From positions 806,001-870,000 of the forward strand of contig VRMN01000005.1 in assembly GCA_008690995.1 (NCBI GenBank): DNA of 64,000 nt, written 5' to 3'. The notes under the pieces are model-generated. The model searched no databases. It was not told the origin of the DNA and worked only from the letters and a program-made list of their open reading frames with translations. The DNA is from Porphyridium purpureum (taxonomy: Eukaryota > Rhodophyta > Bangiophyceae > Porphyridiales > Porphyridiaceae). Below, piece after piece: positions 27,667 through 36,970 of the stretch. A program made the position numbers and the translations under genes. How positions within the stretch are numbered: the stretch's first letter is position 1; the number at the start of each line of letters is the position of its first letter.

Positions 27667-29307
27667 ATGGCCAACATGATTACCTCGGAAGAGGTGAATT
27701 ACTTGATTTTCCGCTACTTGCAAGAGAGCGGGTACACGCACAGCGCGTTTGCGTTTGGGCATGAGAGTCACGTGTACCGGAGTAATATTGACGGCTCGCA
27801 GATCCCGCCGGGCGTGCTGTTGAGTTTTTTGCAGCGTGGATTGTCGTACGTTGAGATCGAGGCGTCGCTCAAGGATCGTGACCTCAAAGAGAACAAGGAC
27901 CACACGGGCGTGTCGAGCACCGCGTCTGTGTTGCTTGACGTGCACAGGATTCTTGTAAGTAGACAGGCTCTGATTCCACCCATCATTGCAGGCGGTGGCA
28001 ATGGCGCTGGCGCCGCCGCAGCTTCGAATAAGATGGCCGCAACTCGGAATGACGACGCTCACGCCGCCAACGGTAAGACCGAGCCCTTGCGGTTGGCGTC
28101 TGGCCGTGAAAGCACAGGGGCTCGGAATCCATTCAGTCTTTCTGCCAAGGCGCCGGATGTAGACCCGGAACTCATGGTCAATTCGTCCGACACGTTTGTG
28201 CTTCGAGCGCACGACAAGGACGTTTTTACCTGTTCCTGGAATCCACGCTCGTCGTGTCTGGCAACGGGCTCGGCGGACGGCACGGTGCGCATCTGGGCAA
28301 TTCCGCACCTCTTTCCTTCGGCCTCGCCGACAGCTGGCCCAGCGGCGTTGCCCGCCCTGTCGGCTCCCATCACGCTGCACTTGGTCAACGGATCCGTATC
28401 GACGAAAAAGACAAGTCTCCTCAAGTCCATCGAGTGTGCCGCACTCGACTGGAGCCCGAATGGTCTCTTTTTGTGTGCCGGCGTAAGTGACGGTGCCCTA
28501 TATGTTTGGACTGAGACAGGCGAACCGCTCGGTACTCTGACGAAGCACGAAGCGCCCATCTTTTGCGTAAAGTGGAGCCCAGGAGGCGCGTGGATTGCGA
28601 GTGGCTCAGTCGATAAGAGCATCGTGTTGTGGAATGCAGAAACAAAGACAGCCGTCAGAACATACAAGAGCCACGAGGGGGCAGTTCTTGACGTGAGCTG
28701 GCTGGACGAGAAGCGCTTTGCGTCGAGCTCTTGCGGCAAGACGGTCGTGGTCCACTCGGTGGAGAGCGAGACGCCTCTGAAAATTTGGAAGGGACACAGC
28801 AATGATGTAAACGCAGTGCGATGGAGTCCTTCTGGTACCATGCTTGCGTCGTGTTCGGATGATTGCTCGGTCAAGTTGTGGTCGCTCGAGTCAGACACCC
28901 CTGTAGCCACCTTGGGACTGCACACAAAGGAGGTTTGCTCAATAGCGTGGAGCCCAAACAGTGCGGACCACTTGCTTGCGTCAGCCTCTTTTGACAAGAC
29001 GGCGATTGTGTGGAATGTGCAGACAAGAAGTCTCGTTCACACGCTCACACACAAGACCGCGGTGCTGTGGGTTGGCTTCAATCCCGACGGGCAGCTGATC
29101 GCGACGAGCACGTCAGATCGGTGGGTGTTTGTCTGGTCGGTGAAGGACGGAGTGCTGGTCAAGGCGTTTCGCGCGGCCGGTGACGTGCATGACGTGTCTT
29201 GGAACGAGACTGGGGACAGGCTAGCTGCTTGTCTCGCAGACCAAACCAGCGTGGTCTTTGATGCCTTACCGGCATCCAGCGCGCCAATTCCAATGGACAA
29301 GAGCTGA
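27667..29307 (+). CDS. TBL1: TBL1/HOS15-type LisH-WD40 co-repressor subunit
   Basis: 546 residues, ATG 27667. N-terminal LisH dimerisation motif (about 4-36: SEEVNYLIFRYLQESGY), a FLQRGLSYVEIEASL stretch as in TBL1, then a low-complexity linker and eight WD40 repeats from about 175 to the end (repeated patterns such as VRWSPSGTMLASCSDD and VKLWSLESDTPV). TBL1/TBLR1 in animals, HOS15 in plants and Sif2 in yeast link histone deacetylases to target genes and recruit ubiquitin ligases. Nuclear role inferred from the family. Length matches the orthologues. Followed by the convergent TEX261 gene 237 bases on. Confidence 0.92.
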   Translation: MANMITSEEVNYLIFRYLQESGYTHSAFAFGHESHVYRSNIDGSQIPPGVLLSFLQRGLSYVEIEASLKDRDLKENKDHTGVSSTASVLLDVHRILVSRQALIPPIIAGGGNGAGAAAASNKMAATRNDDAHAANGKTEPLRLASGRESTGARNPFSLSAKAPDVDPELMVNSSDTFVLRAHDKDVFTCSWNPRSSCLATGSADGTVRIWAIPHLFPSASPTAGPAALPALSAPITLHLVNGSVSTKKTSLLKSIECAALDWSPNGLFLCAGVSDGALYVWTETGEPLGTLTKHEAPIFCVKWSPGGAWIASGSVDKSIVLWNAETKTAVRTYKSHEGAVLDVSWLDEKRFASSSCGKTVVVHSVESETPLKIWKGHSNDVNAVRWSPSGTMLASCSDDCSVKLWSLESDTPVATLGLHTKEVCSIAWSPNSADHLLASASFDKTAIVWNVQTRSLVHTLTHKTAVLWVGFNPDGQLIATSTSDRWVFVWSVKDGVLVKAFRAAGDVHDVSWNETGDRLAACLADQTSVVFDALPASSAPIPMDKS

Positions 29308-29544
29308 CAGATCGTGGCAATGGTATATTTGCATGGTCACGCACGCTTCCTGATGAGGTTGTGCGTTCTAACAACGGCAGAGAAGGACGTTGCCGCTTGG
29401 ATACACGGACGGCTCTGCTTGCGCCCCCGGCGATCTGTATTTGTTTGTCAGGGCATAAAGATCAGCGGAGCGCAACGAATGGCTCACACTCAGAGCCAAC
29501 CAGCGTGTAGCACGCGCTTCCGCGCATAGACCGAGCCTTCCCTA

Positions 29545-30234
29545 CTAATCGAACGCTGTATTGCGCTTGCGACGTCGAGGCTTGCTGCTCACGACGCTCC
29601 AAAGGTTCGAAATATAGTACACGAGCGACGAGATGACTGAGTTCCGTTTCCTCCTTACTCCTGCCGGACCGCCGAGCTCGGCGGTCCGCGAAGAGCTGGC
29701 TTGAGAAGTCTGTACAGCAATCCCTGTCGCAGAACCGGCGGTAGCGTATGGCTCGGCGTCACTGATGGTGAGACCTACGAACAGTACCATGGGGACCAGG
29801 AACACCATCGACACGTAAAAAAAAGCCACCGAGTAGCCTGGCGAAAGGTGATGCTCGAAGAACAGACCGTGATGATCGCCGAAGAAGACGAACCATGCAA
29901 TGACTGAGGCAACGAACAGCGCACACGTCGCGAAAAAGTCGAGCGCAACGATGTCAATAAATGGAAACTTGCGCGAGAGCAGCAGGTACATGCCGTGCGC
30001 CAGCACGCCAAGAAGCACGGGCAGCCACGGAAACCCATCCACAACCAAAAGCAGCACGTGCAGAACTACCTCAACGGCGATGGCGACCGCGAGCGCCTTT
30101 TTCGCAAACGCGGCATGCTCCTCTGCCAGATCCGCTAGGTAATAGAGCCCGCAGCCCACGCACACCGCACCAAACGCAAGCACCATGTAGCCTGACACGT
30201 ACACCAGGAGTACGAAGAACGATGGAAGCGCCAT
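29545..30234 (-). CDS. TEX261: TEX261/SVP26 (Erv26) family ER export adaptor
   Basis: 229 residues from ATG 30234 (an upstream frame start at 30288 adds an Arg-rich stretch and is less likely). Four to five membrane segments. The family core is visible: GLYYLADLAEEH, RKFPFIDIVALDF, a HH-rich loop (GDHHGLFFEHH) and FFYVSMVFLVPMVLFVGL. The yeast homologue Svp26 is a COPII cargo adaptor that carries Golgi mannosyltransferases out of the ER. The C-terminal tail (about 175-229) is Ser/Arg-rich and longer than in animals, ending in basic KPRRRKRN. The call is based on clear family resemblance. Confidence 0.85.
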   Translation of the reverse strand: MALPSFFVLLVYVSGYMVLAFGAVCVGCGLYYLADLAEEHAAFAKKALAVAIAVEVVLHVLLLVVDGFPWLPVLLGVLAHGMYLLLSRKFPFIDIVALDFFATCALFVASVIAWFVFFGDHHGLFFEHHLSPGYSVAFFYVSMVFLVPMVLFVGLTISDAEPYATAGSATGIAVQTSQASSSRTAELGGPAGVRRKRNSVISSLVYYISNLWSVVSSKPRRRKRNTAFD

Positions 30235-30555
30235 CGCGGCAGTCGCCCTTGCGCCGGCACACGCGTCCACAAGTACACACCTACGCACGCACCAGGTCAG
30301 CGTCTTTGATCACAGGCAGAACATAAATATGCCAGGAGAGCGCGAGCACGCGGCGACGTGAAACGAGCCGTTCAGTCGTTCGCGAGCTCGGCGCAGCCGC
30401 GGACGGACGCCGACTGCCGCTGGATTTCACGCGTGAGGAATGGAAGCGTGCGAACCACTTTGCTGTATGCTAGACAGGCTTGGCTGCACGTTTATTTTCA
30501 AGCGGTCTTGCCGAGAGGAAAGCACTTATGTTTACTGTTTTTTTGGCGGAATTCA
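30235..30555. other. Short intergenic region
   Basis: Between two minus-strand genes: leader of TEX261 and 3' flank of the four-TM gene. Nothing notable. Confidence 0.45.
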
Positions 30556-31113
30556 TTAGACCGCCTCGCCCGCATAATCGGCTTCGTCGAGCTCTCGCGC
30601 ATACAGACTCTGTTCCTGTTCGCGCTCGGCCTCGAGCTTGGTGCGCAGGTAGAGGTCATCAACATACGTGTGGTATGCCTCGAAAGAGCCGTACATTGAA
30701 GCAAAGAAGCAGACCCAACCAAACACGATTCCGCTTGACGGCACGGGCGTGTTGACCTGAGCAATGTTTGCAATTGCGGGAGTCCACCACAGGATGAGGA
30801 AATACATCAAGTAGGCCTCAAAGTGGTACGTGAAGAAGCCGCGACGGCTCAACCGGCTAAGCTCTGTGAGCAGATTCAGTAGAAGCAAAATCGACAGATA
30901 AATGAAGGAAACGAGACCCGAAATGATTGCGTATGCACAAGCCGAGGTACACACATTACTCTCATCTGCAGAATTACTCGTGCTCCCGAATACAATGATG
31001 GAGCTAATCCACATCACCAACTGCGTTGCGATTTTCAGACCGTACGGCGAGATCCGATTTGCCTTGACGAGATTTTCAATCTCATCCGCACTCAGCGCTT
31101 GCGCGGTCGACAT
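30556..31113 (-). CDS. Four-transmembrane protein of unknown family
   Basis: 185 residues from ATG 31113 (the in-frame start at 31179 is less likely). Four hydrophobic segments at about 28-46, 60-86, 98-125 and 132-152, with a short acidic N-terminus (SADEIENLVKANRI) and a cytosolic-looking charged C-tail (RTKLEAEREQEQSL). The Cys-Val-Cys pair near 53-58 sits in the first loop. The layout resembles MARVEL or tetraspan vesicle proteins, but no diagnostic motif was recognised. Confidence 0.65.
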   Translation of the reverse strand: MSTAQALSADEIENLVKANRISPYGLKIATQLVMWISSIIVFGSTSNSADESNVCTSACAYAIISGLVSFIYLSILLLLNLLTELSRLSRRGFFTYHFEAYLMYFLILWWTPAIANIAQVNTPVPSSGIVFGWVCFFASMYGSFEAYHTYVDDLYLRTKLEAEREQEQSLYARELDEADYAGEAV

Positions 31114-32213
31114 GATGAATGCGTTTCCGCAGATCCGATGACGCGCTTCGTCGCCGGACGAATTCCCGCTGGGATCCACTCACCGGCAGAACCAATCCCT
31201 AACGACACCACTCTGTCCCTCGCCCACCACTTATCCACTCGCAATCCACACCCGCGCCTTCCAAGTTTAACGCTATCACGTCAGCTTTCACGAGACATCC
31301 GGGCGCACACGCGCCACAAACTTTCCACGCCGAGCCGCCCACGGGCCAACAACCGCCGGACGAAACCACGACACGGACGCCAAGTAGAACCGAGCACGCG
31401 CGGGCTGGTGTATGCGCCAACTCGCGGCGTTACCCGACGCGATGCTCCGCAACAAACCCACAACAGAGACGCAGACAGGCCGGTGGACGAGGCACACGGA
31501 CTCGCTCGACAACCGCTACACGTTCCCTTCCCCGTTTTCACCAACCGAACCTCGCCGAAGAGGTACAGCTCGCCGCTTTGCAGAATTGCTTTCCAATGCC
31601 GCATTACCAATGTCTACTGTACCATATGAGCTGTGGGGTGTACGGTTGATCGTGTCTGTCTGCGCGTAGACATGTGTCACAAAAGTACAGTATTGCAGGT
31701 GTACCTCTTGTTTCCGTTACGTGCGACAAGGCGGGCGGAATTTGAAACGGGCGTGTGCAGGTGCGGGATGGCGGTTACGAAGGTGGTGATGTGCGGCGCG
31801 GCGCATGTGCTCGAGTTCAAACGGTGACGCGGAAGTGGCCTGTTATGGAACCGTGCGCACGCCACTCGCGCGCGTGCGATTCGCTTCGGCCTCACGGCAA
31901 TGGCGCAGAAACATACAAGCGTATGTGCTGACGTCTCGGGGCAAGGCTGCTGGATGAGGCCGATCTTGGCGCGTAAGAGTGCGGGTATATATTGCAAGCC
32001 TGTGTAGGTGTGTGTGTGGGTGGAGATTCGTCTGCTTGGTTATGAAGGCGTGTGAGAGAGGCAGAGCGCAAGTCTGGCAGATATCTAGTGAGAAAAAGGT
32101 TTTGTGTGGCAGCTACCAGAGACTGTCGAGTGGTGAAGCGCGGGTGAAGTGGCGACAGGCAACGAGCAGAAGAGGTAGCAGCCGCCGACTCGTGAGATTC
32201 GGTTTGATAGAGG
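31114..32213. other. Divergent intergenic region with GTACAGT elements
   Basis: Between the divergent four-TM and tail-anchored genes. Holds ggtacagc (31562-31569), actgtacc (31616-31623) and agtacagt (31684-31691), roughly in the middle, so they could serve either gene. The last 230 bases before 32214 are G-rich on the plus strand. No gene is seen. Confidence 0.5.
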
Positions 32214-33185
32214 ATGGAGGCATATACAGGAACCAGCAACAAGCGCGCCGCCATTCATATCAGGTCCTCCGCCAATCCGTTGGCCTTGCCCAAGAACGAT
32301 GAGTTGGTCGCGGCCAACGCAGGCACAAAACCAGCCAAGCCCAAGTCGCTCAACGAGCTCGTGAAGCAGATGGAAAAGGAGAATGTGACGCCAAATGGTC
32401 AAAACTCGCGCACCTCAACGCGAGCAGAGGCGCTGTCCATAGCAACTGAGGCAATCAAGGGCGCGGAAGATATGACAAGGTATTTGAGCCAAGTCACCGC
32501 CGGCACAACCAGTGGACGCGCTTCTCGTGTCGCCTCCGTGCAGCAGAAGGATACACTCAGCAAAATGCTGAACGACGTTCAAGCGCGCCGCGGTAGCCTT
32601 CCGCTCCGCATTTCATCGTGCAAGGATGTGTACAAGACGTCAAATGAATCGTCGTCCAGTCTGCACAGTCAGCAGGGCTACACGGGACTCGTACAGCAGC
32701 AGGCCCGCGAGCGTGCGACCCGCAGCGGCACCTCGGTAGACGTGGATACTAGTGCACAGTCACGAAGGCCATCAAGTACCGGACAGAAAGGGGCTGAATC
32801 ATGTGCGAGTCCTGCACAGACGTCTGCGAACACGCTTCGTAGTGTATGCGTGCAGCAGGAGCTCGAGCAGATTGCCCTCACCCCGGAGAGATCCACCACA
32901 GAGGTCGCCTTGGATGAGGCCACAACGAGGCGCTTGCAGGATGCCGCACACGAGTGCTCCTCACTCACAGATATGGACGAGGTCAAACTTCCTTCCCAGG
33001 CGGATCTGGATAGGAGACGCGCACGTGTGTCAAGTGGTACGTCAGTCGTACCGAGGGTGGTCAAGGTAGGAGTAGCGGGAAGTTTCATGGTGATGCTTTT
33101 TCGTTTCACACTGATGATGCTGCTGCTCGCGTTTTACGTTTTGCCGTCAAGCAACGGCATCGGATTTCACGCAGTTCCCATTTAA
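32214..33185 (+). CDS. Unknown Ser-rich protein with C-terminal membrane anchor
   Basis: 323 residues, ATG 32214. Hydrophilic, Ser/Thr/Gln-rich and probably disordered to about residue 280, with two short charged helices (LNELVKQMEKEN, about 45-56; LDEATTRRLQDAAHE). One strongly hydrophobic segment (about 286-310: FMVMLFRFTLMMLLLAFYVL) lies 13 residues from the end, preceded by basic residues (VPRVVKVG), the layout of a tail-anchored protein. No family recognised. Conserved opening KRAAIHIRSSANPLAL may be a motif. Followed by the convergent GPAT gene. Confidence 0.7.
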   Translation: MEAYTGTSNKRAAIHIRSSANPLALPKNDELVAANAGTKPAKPKSLNELVKQMEKENVTPNGQNSRTSTRAEALSIATEAIKGAEDMTRYLSQVTAGTTSGRASRVASVQQKDTLSKMLNDVQARRGSLPLRISSCKDVYKTSNESSSSLHSQQGYTGLVQQQARERATRSGTSVDVDTSAQSRRPSSTGQKGAESCASPAQTSANTLRSVCVQQELEQIALTPERSTTEVALDEATTRRLQDAAHECSSLTDMDEVKLPSQADLDRRRARVSSGTSVVPRVVKVGVAGSFMVMLFRFTLMMLLLAFYVLPSSNGIGFHAVPI

Positions 33186-33378
33186 AGTTCATCTTGATTG
33201 AAGAACCTGGCACCTTTGTCGGTGAAAGCCGAACGATACCCGGAAAGAACTGAAACATTGGCAGGCTCCATGCTTGTTCTCACACTCACTTTCATATTCC
33301 TGCTTGCTCTTCACAATTCAAGCCAAGCGATCAAGCGGTGGCAAAACAGCCCAAGCGCGCACACGACGAGGAGAGGTG

Positions 33379-33417
33379 TAGAGAGAGAAAGGGAGAGAGA
33401 GAGAGAGAGAGAGAGAA
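33379..33417. repeat. (GA)n microsatellite
   Basis: About 19 GA units with two interruptions in the gap between two convergent genes. Confidence 0.9.
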
Positions 33418-33462
33418 ATGACTGGATAAGATCGGCAAGGCTGTCAATGCCTACCCCTCAGG

Positions 33463-35316
33463 TCATCCTCCAGTCCACGGCCCGCCAACTACGTGCCGTG
33501 CTGCAGGTAGAAGAACTAGTAATCCCACACACAGAAGGAAAGAGGATGAGAAGATTGAAAGTAAAAACACGGATCGCCGACGCCACCACTTGGCGCTGTT
33601 GGCATGCTCTTCGTCACGATGGACTGTCATGGAAGGAGTATCAGCTTTGTCCATGGCTTCGCGCCCCTGGGCGGATCGACGCAACTGAAGACTTGAGATG
33701 GAGCCGTGCTCGACTGCGTGCCTGTTCGAAGCTGGGTGCGAGTATGCTCCATCTGTCTCCAGAATACTAGGGGATCTTTCTACCCCGTTTGCGCGGCCCA
33801 CACTGGCGTCCCTGTCACGCGCATTCGCCTTGAGACTTGGGCCGACGCGTTGCTTGAGCACTTCAGCAAATGTGCGCTGCCGTTCCTCCAAGAATTTGGG
33901 CGAGATGCGATGTCGCTTGATAAAACCGTCAATGTTAATGCCGGTCAATCCCGCACGACCACAGATCTGTGACTTGACGCGAGCTGCGAACTGACTGGCA
34001 CTCTCGCCGGCTCGGATGCGCTGCGGAGGCAGATACCAGACGTCAGCCACCACCGCCCATGACGTCATAAGGTCGAGCAAGTGGCGTGCAAAAGAAGTCT
34101 GTGACGAGTTCCAGTACGCGTCAGCAAAGCGTTTGTCGTAGCGGATGGCGACTGGGTAGACGTCCACGCCCAGCTCGAACGCTCCCTTCTTGAACATAAT
34201 ACAGTATTCGTTGTTCACGCATGTGCCTTCCGGGAAAATCAGCATTGGTTCATTGTCCGGCGAGCTCACGTGTGCCTTGACCAGCGCATGCACTTTGCGC
34301 CGATCGCGGCCTTGTTCGCGGTCGAACCAGACATGGCTCTGCACCGAAATGAGCAGATCCTGTAGCGCGCCCGCAAGGCCGCCGTGACGCTGTCCGATAC
34401 ACGAGAAGGGATAATCCTTGATCAGGATGAAGACGTCCACAAGACTTGTATGATTTGCCACATACACCTGATTGGCTCGCACCTGGGGGCGCTCGCCGTG
34501 GTACCGGATGTACCCGCCCCACGACGCCACAAAGACAGACGCAAAGTAGCATAGCAGGGTCTGCTGCATGCTCTTTCGAAAAGACGGCGTTATCAACATT
34601 CCGCACGGCGTCGACACCAGGAAAAACGCCGCACAAAACGAAAAGGTGCCGACGATGAGCACAAAGACGCGGACGGGCAGGAGCACGCAATAGCGAAACC
34701 ACACGCCGCAGAGCCAGATGGGCAGCAAAAACCATGGAACACCCATTTGTGGCGCGTTGCGCGACAGAAAATTCCACGGCTCTGGCGGCTCCGAGCTGAA
34801 GCAGCGGATCATCGAGTCGGCAGAGACAGACTCGACCGCATCCACAGCAATTTTCATCATGTCCGTAAAGACGCGGCGCGTTCCTGGCGCGGCCGGTATA
34901 TCCGTGCTTCCATGGGCGAATGATGCGCTGCGGGACAGCGCAAGCGTCGCGCGGTATTCGTCCAGCTCTGGATGTGACTGCGCCGCGGCGCCATCTCGTG
35001 CGTGCCGGCGCGTGCGAGCCTCGCCCACATCTTCATCGAACGAATGGCCGTTTCCAGGTCGCGCGGTCCGCCCGGCGTGAGCCTGCGGGGAAAAGTCGCC
35101 GATATCGTCGCCGTCGGTAGGAAACACGTGCGTCTTCCACTCGCGCACGCCGAATTCCAGCTCGCTGTTTATTCTCCGGAGTCTTGAGTCGCCGTTGACA
35201 TTCCTGGGACTCTCTGCCGCTCGAATGGCCTCCTTGCCATAGACCACCTCGGCCATGCGCTCCAGCAGCCCAATGTACATTCTGCGCACCACATACACAG
35301 TGCGAAACTCCCACAT
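33463..35316 (-). CDS. GPAT9: Glycerol-3-phosphate acyltransferase, GPAT3/4/9 type
   Basis: 617 residues from ATG 35316. Makes lysophosphatidate at the ER, the first step of glycerolipid and oil synthesis. Seen: hydrophobic segments at about 195-250, acyltransferase box NHTSLVD with H289-x4-D294, the GQRHGG and HVWFDRE blocks, FPEGT at 361-365 with the GPAT3/4 continuation CxNNxxxxMFKKGAFE, and WNSSQTSFARHLLDLMTSWAVVADVWYLPP. This set separates it from LPAATs. Compared with plant GPAT9 (about 376 residues) it has a 190-residue N-terminal and a long Ser-rich C-terminal extension ending in an extra membrane segment (about 585-610). The frame upstream of 35316 contains 19-base repeats and is taken as leader. 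Confidence 0.92.
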   Translation of the reverse strand: MWEFRTVYVVRRMYIGLLERMAEVVYGKEAIRAAESPRNVNGDSRLRRINSELEFGVREWKTHVFPTDGDDIGDFSPQAHAGRTARPGNGHSFDEDVGEARTRRHARDGAAAQSHPELDEYRATLALSRSASFAHGSTDIPAAPGTRRVFTDMMKIAVDAVESVSADSMIRCFSSEPPEPWNFLSRNAPQMGVPWFLLPIWLCGVWFRYCVLLPVRVFVLIVGTFSFCAAFFLVSTPCGMLITPSFRKSMQQTLLCYFASVFVASWGGYIRYHGERPQVRANQVYVANHTSLVDVFILIKDYPFSCIGQRHGGLAGALQDLLISVQSHVWFDREQGRDRRKVHALVKAHVSSPDNEPMLIFPEGTCVNNEYCIMFKKGAFELGVDVYPVAIRYDKRFADAYWNSSQTSFARHLLDLMTSWAVVADVWYLPPQRIRAGESASQFAARVKSQICGRAGLTGINIDGFIKRHRISPKFLEERQRTFAEVLKQRVGPSLKANARDRDASVGRANGVERSPSILETDGAYSHPASNRHAVEHGSISSLQLRRSAQGREAMDKADTPSMTVHRDEEHANSAKWWRRRSVFLLSIFSSSFLLCVGLLVLLPAARHVVGGPWTGG

Positions 35317-36970
35317 GCCGCCGTGGCGGGTGCGGCGCGCTCGCAGCCCCCTGCTGCGCGCAACACCGCCTGCTGCGCGCAACACCGCCTGCTGCGCGCA
35401 ACACCGCCTGATGCGTGCCTGTAACCCCCCTCCTCTCCCCCCGTCTGCCCTCCCACACACACCTCCCCGCCGCGTCCCCACGCCACCACAACGAACCACA
35501 CATACTCACACTCCTGTTCGCACCACGGCTCCCACCTGCTACGCCATGTCCATCCACATCATCACCTAGTTCTTCCCGGTTCAAACCGCTTAGAACCGGT
35601 AAACCGTAAACTGACCACATCGTTAAGCGTACCTCCATTGGGGACGAGCCTCGCTGTACCTCTGCGGTTCAACGAGCGCCGCACCGCTCGCAGATGCGCT
35701 TCCGTTTGTGAGCTGCGTCTCGGCTCGTCGACAAGGTGGCGTGCGGTCGTTCTGTGCGCGCATCTTGTCTTTTCGGGAGTCTCGGCACCCATTTGCGAGC
35801 TGCAGCGCACTGCCTCGTAGATAGACACAGCTTGCACGCGCGCGCGCCGCCGTACGCGTGCGTGGCATGTGTGTGCGCCGTCGCTGTTGTTTGGGTCTGG
35901 CACTGGAGCCACGAGCTGGGTTTGTGACAATGGGTTGAACAGTAGTACACCGCAATACAGCTGCGTGTGCCGCGCAGTGCAGCCCAACCTGCATTGCCCG
36001 GGGGAACCTCAGCATTTCAATGGAACCGACCGCTTCCTGCCCGCGTCGAGGCCTGGCCAGACGACGCGACGGTCACGAATACTGGCACATGCCCGGCGAA
36101 ACCGTCCGAATGATTCACAATGACCAGCACGCACGCACGCACGCCGGCGGCGCTCGGACGTCACCGCAGACGCCGCACGTGCAGCCGTGCGGCTGGCGTG
36201 CCACACCGCCACGCACCGACGTCACTCCCTCCCTGCCACGCGCACTGCGCTCACGCTCGCGCCGCCGTACCTCCCGCGGCTGCTTCCACGTCGCACGGCG
36301 TACATGTCGCGCTGTACCCTTCGTACCTCGCCGCCGGCCTTGCTTGCGCGCGAACCCCTGCCCCCCACCGGCGCCTCCTCACCCACTGGGCCCCCCCACC
36401 GGGTTTCACCGGGCAGGATCGAGCACGCGCGGGTGCGCGGCGGCGCATCAAAAACACGCGCGGTGTGCTATTTTCATCAATGATTCTTCGCGGAAGCGCT
36501 AGTGCGTACACGTTGAATACACACACCCCCGTCACCCTCGTCACTCCGGTGCATATCTAGATATGTGTGTGTGTGTATGTGTCACTCTGTGTGTGATCAC
36601 GGAAATGGGCTGTTTGGGTACATGATGTGGATGAGGGAACGGAGGAAGGGGAAAAAGAAACCGCGCGCACCGCACCGCTCCGCTCCGCTTTGATTGATGG
36701 ACGCGTGCGCGGGCGGCGGGATTAGGGAAAGAAGGGGGAAGACGGGTGGGTGGGTGGATGGATGAGTTGGAGCGGGACGACGGACGGTGGGGAAGAAGTG
36801 GCGGCGGGGTGTGTGAGAGGGTAGGGTGGGGGTGGTGGAAGTGAGGAGAGTGGGGGAGGATGTGGGTGAAGAGGAACGATAGGGGGAACGGTGGAACGGT
36901 AGAGCTGAAGAGGAGAGAGACGGGAAGGGGGTGTTAGGGGTAGAGGGTGGAGTGAGGTGGTGGGGGCGCG
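35317..36970. other. Divergent intergenic region
   Basis: Between GPAT and the plastid translocase. Contains the 19-bp repeat block, an aaccg-rich stretch (35577-35610), gctgtacc (35653-35660), a (TG)n run near 36562-36580, and a strongly purine/G-rich segment (36600-36970) on the plus strand with GGGT and GGAT runs ahead of the translocase start. No gene is seen. Confidence 0.5.
35351..35418. repeat. 19-bp tandem repeat, three copies plus a degenerate start of a fourth
   Basis: ctgctgcgcgcaacaccgc at 35351-35369, 35370-35388 and 35389-35407 are identical; a diverged partial copy follows. The block is 35 bases upstream of the GPAT ATG. Confidence 0.9.

Noticed and set aside
27307-28997. Minus-strand frames of 357 and 312 codons over TBL1
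   Set aside because: Antisense to a clear WD40 protein.
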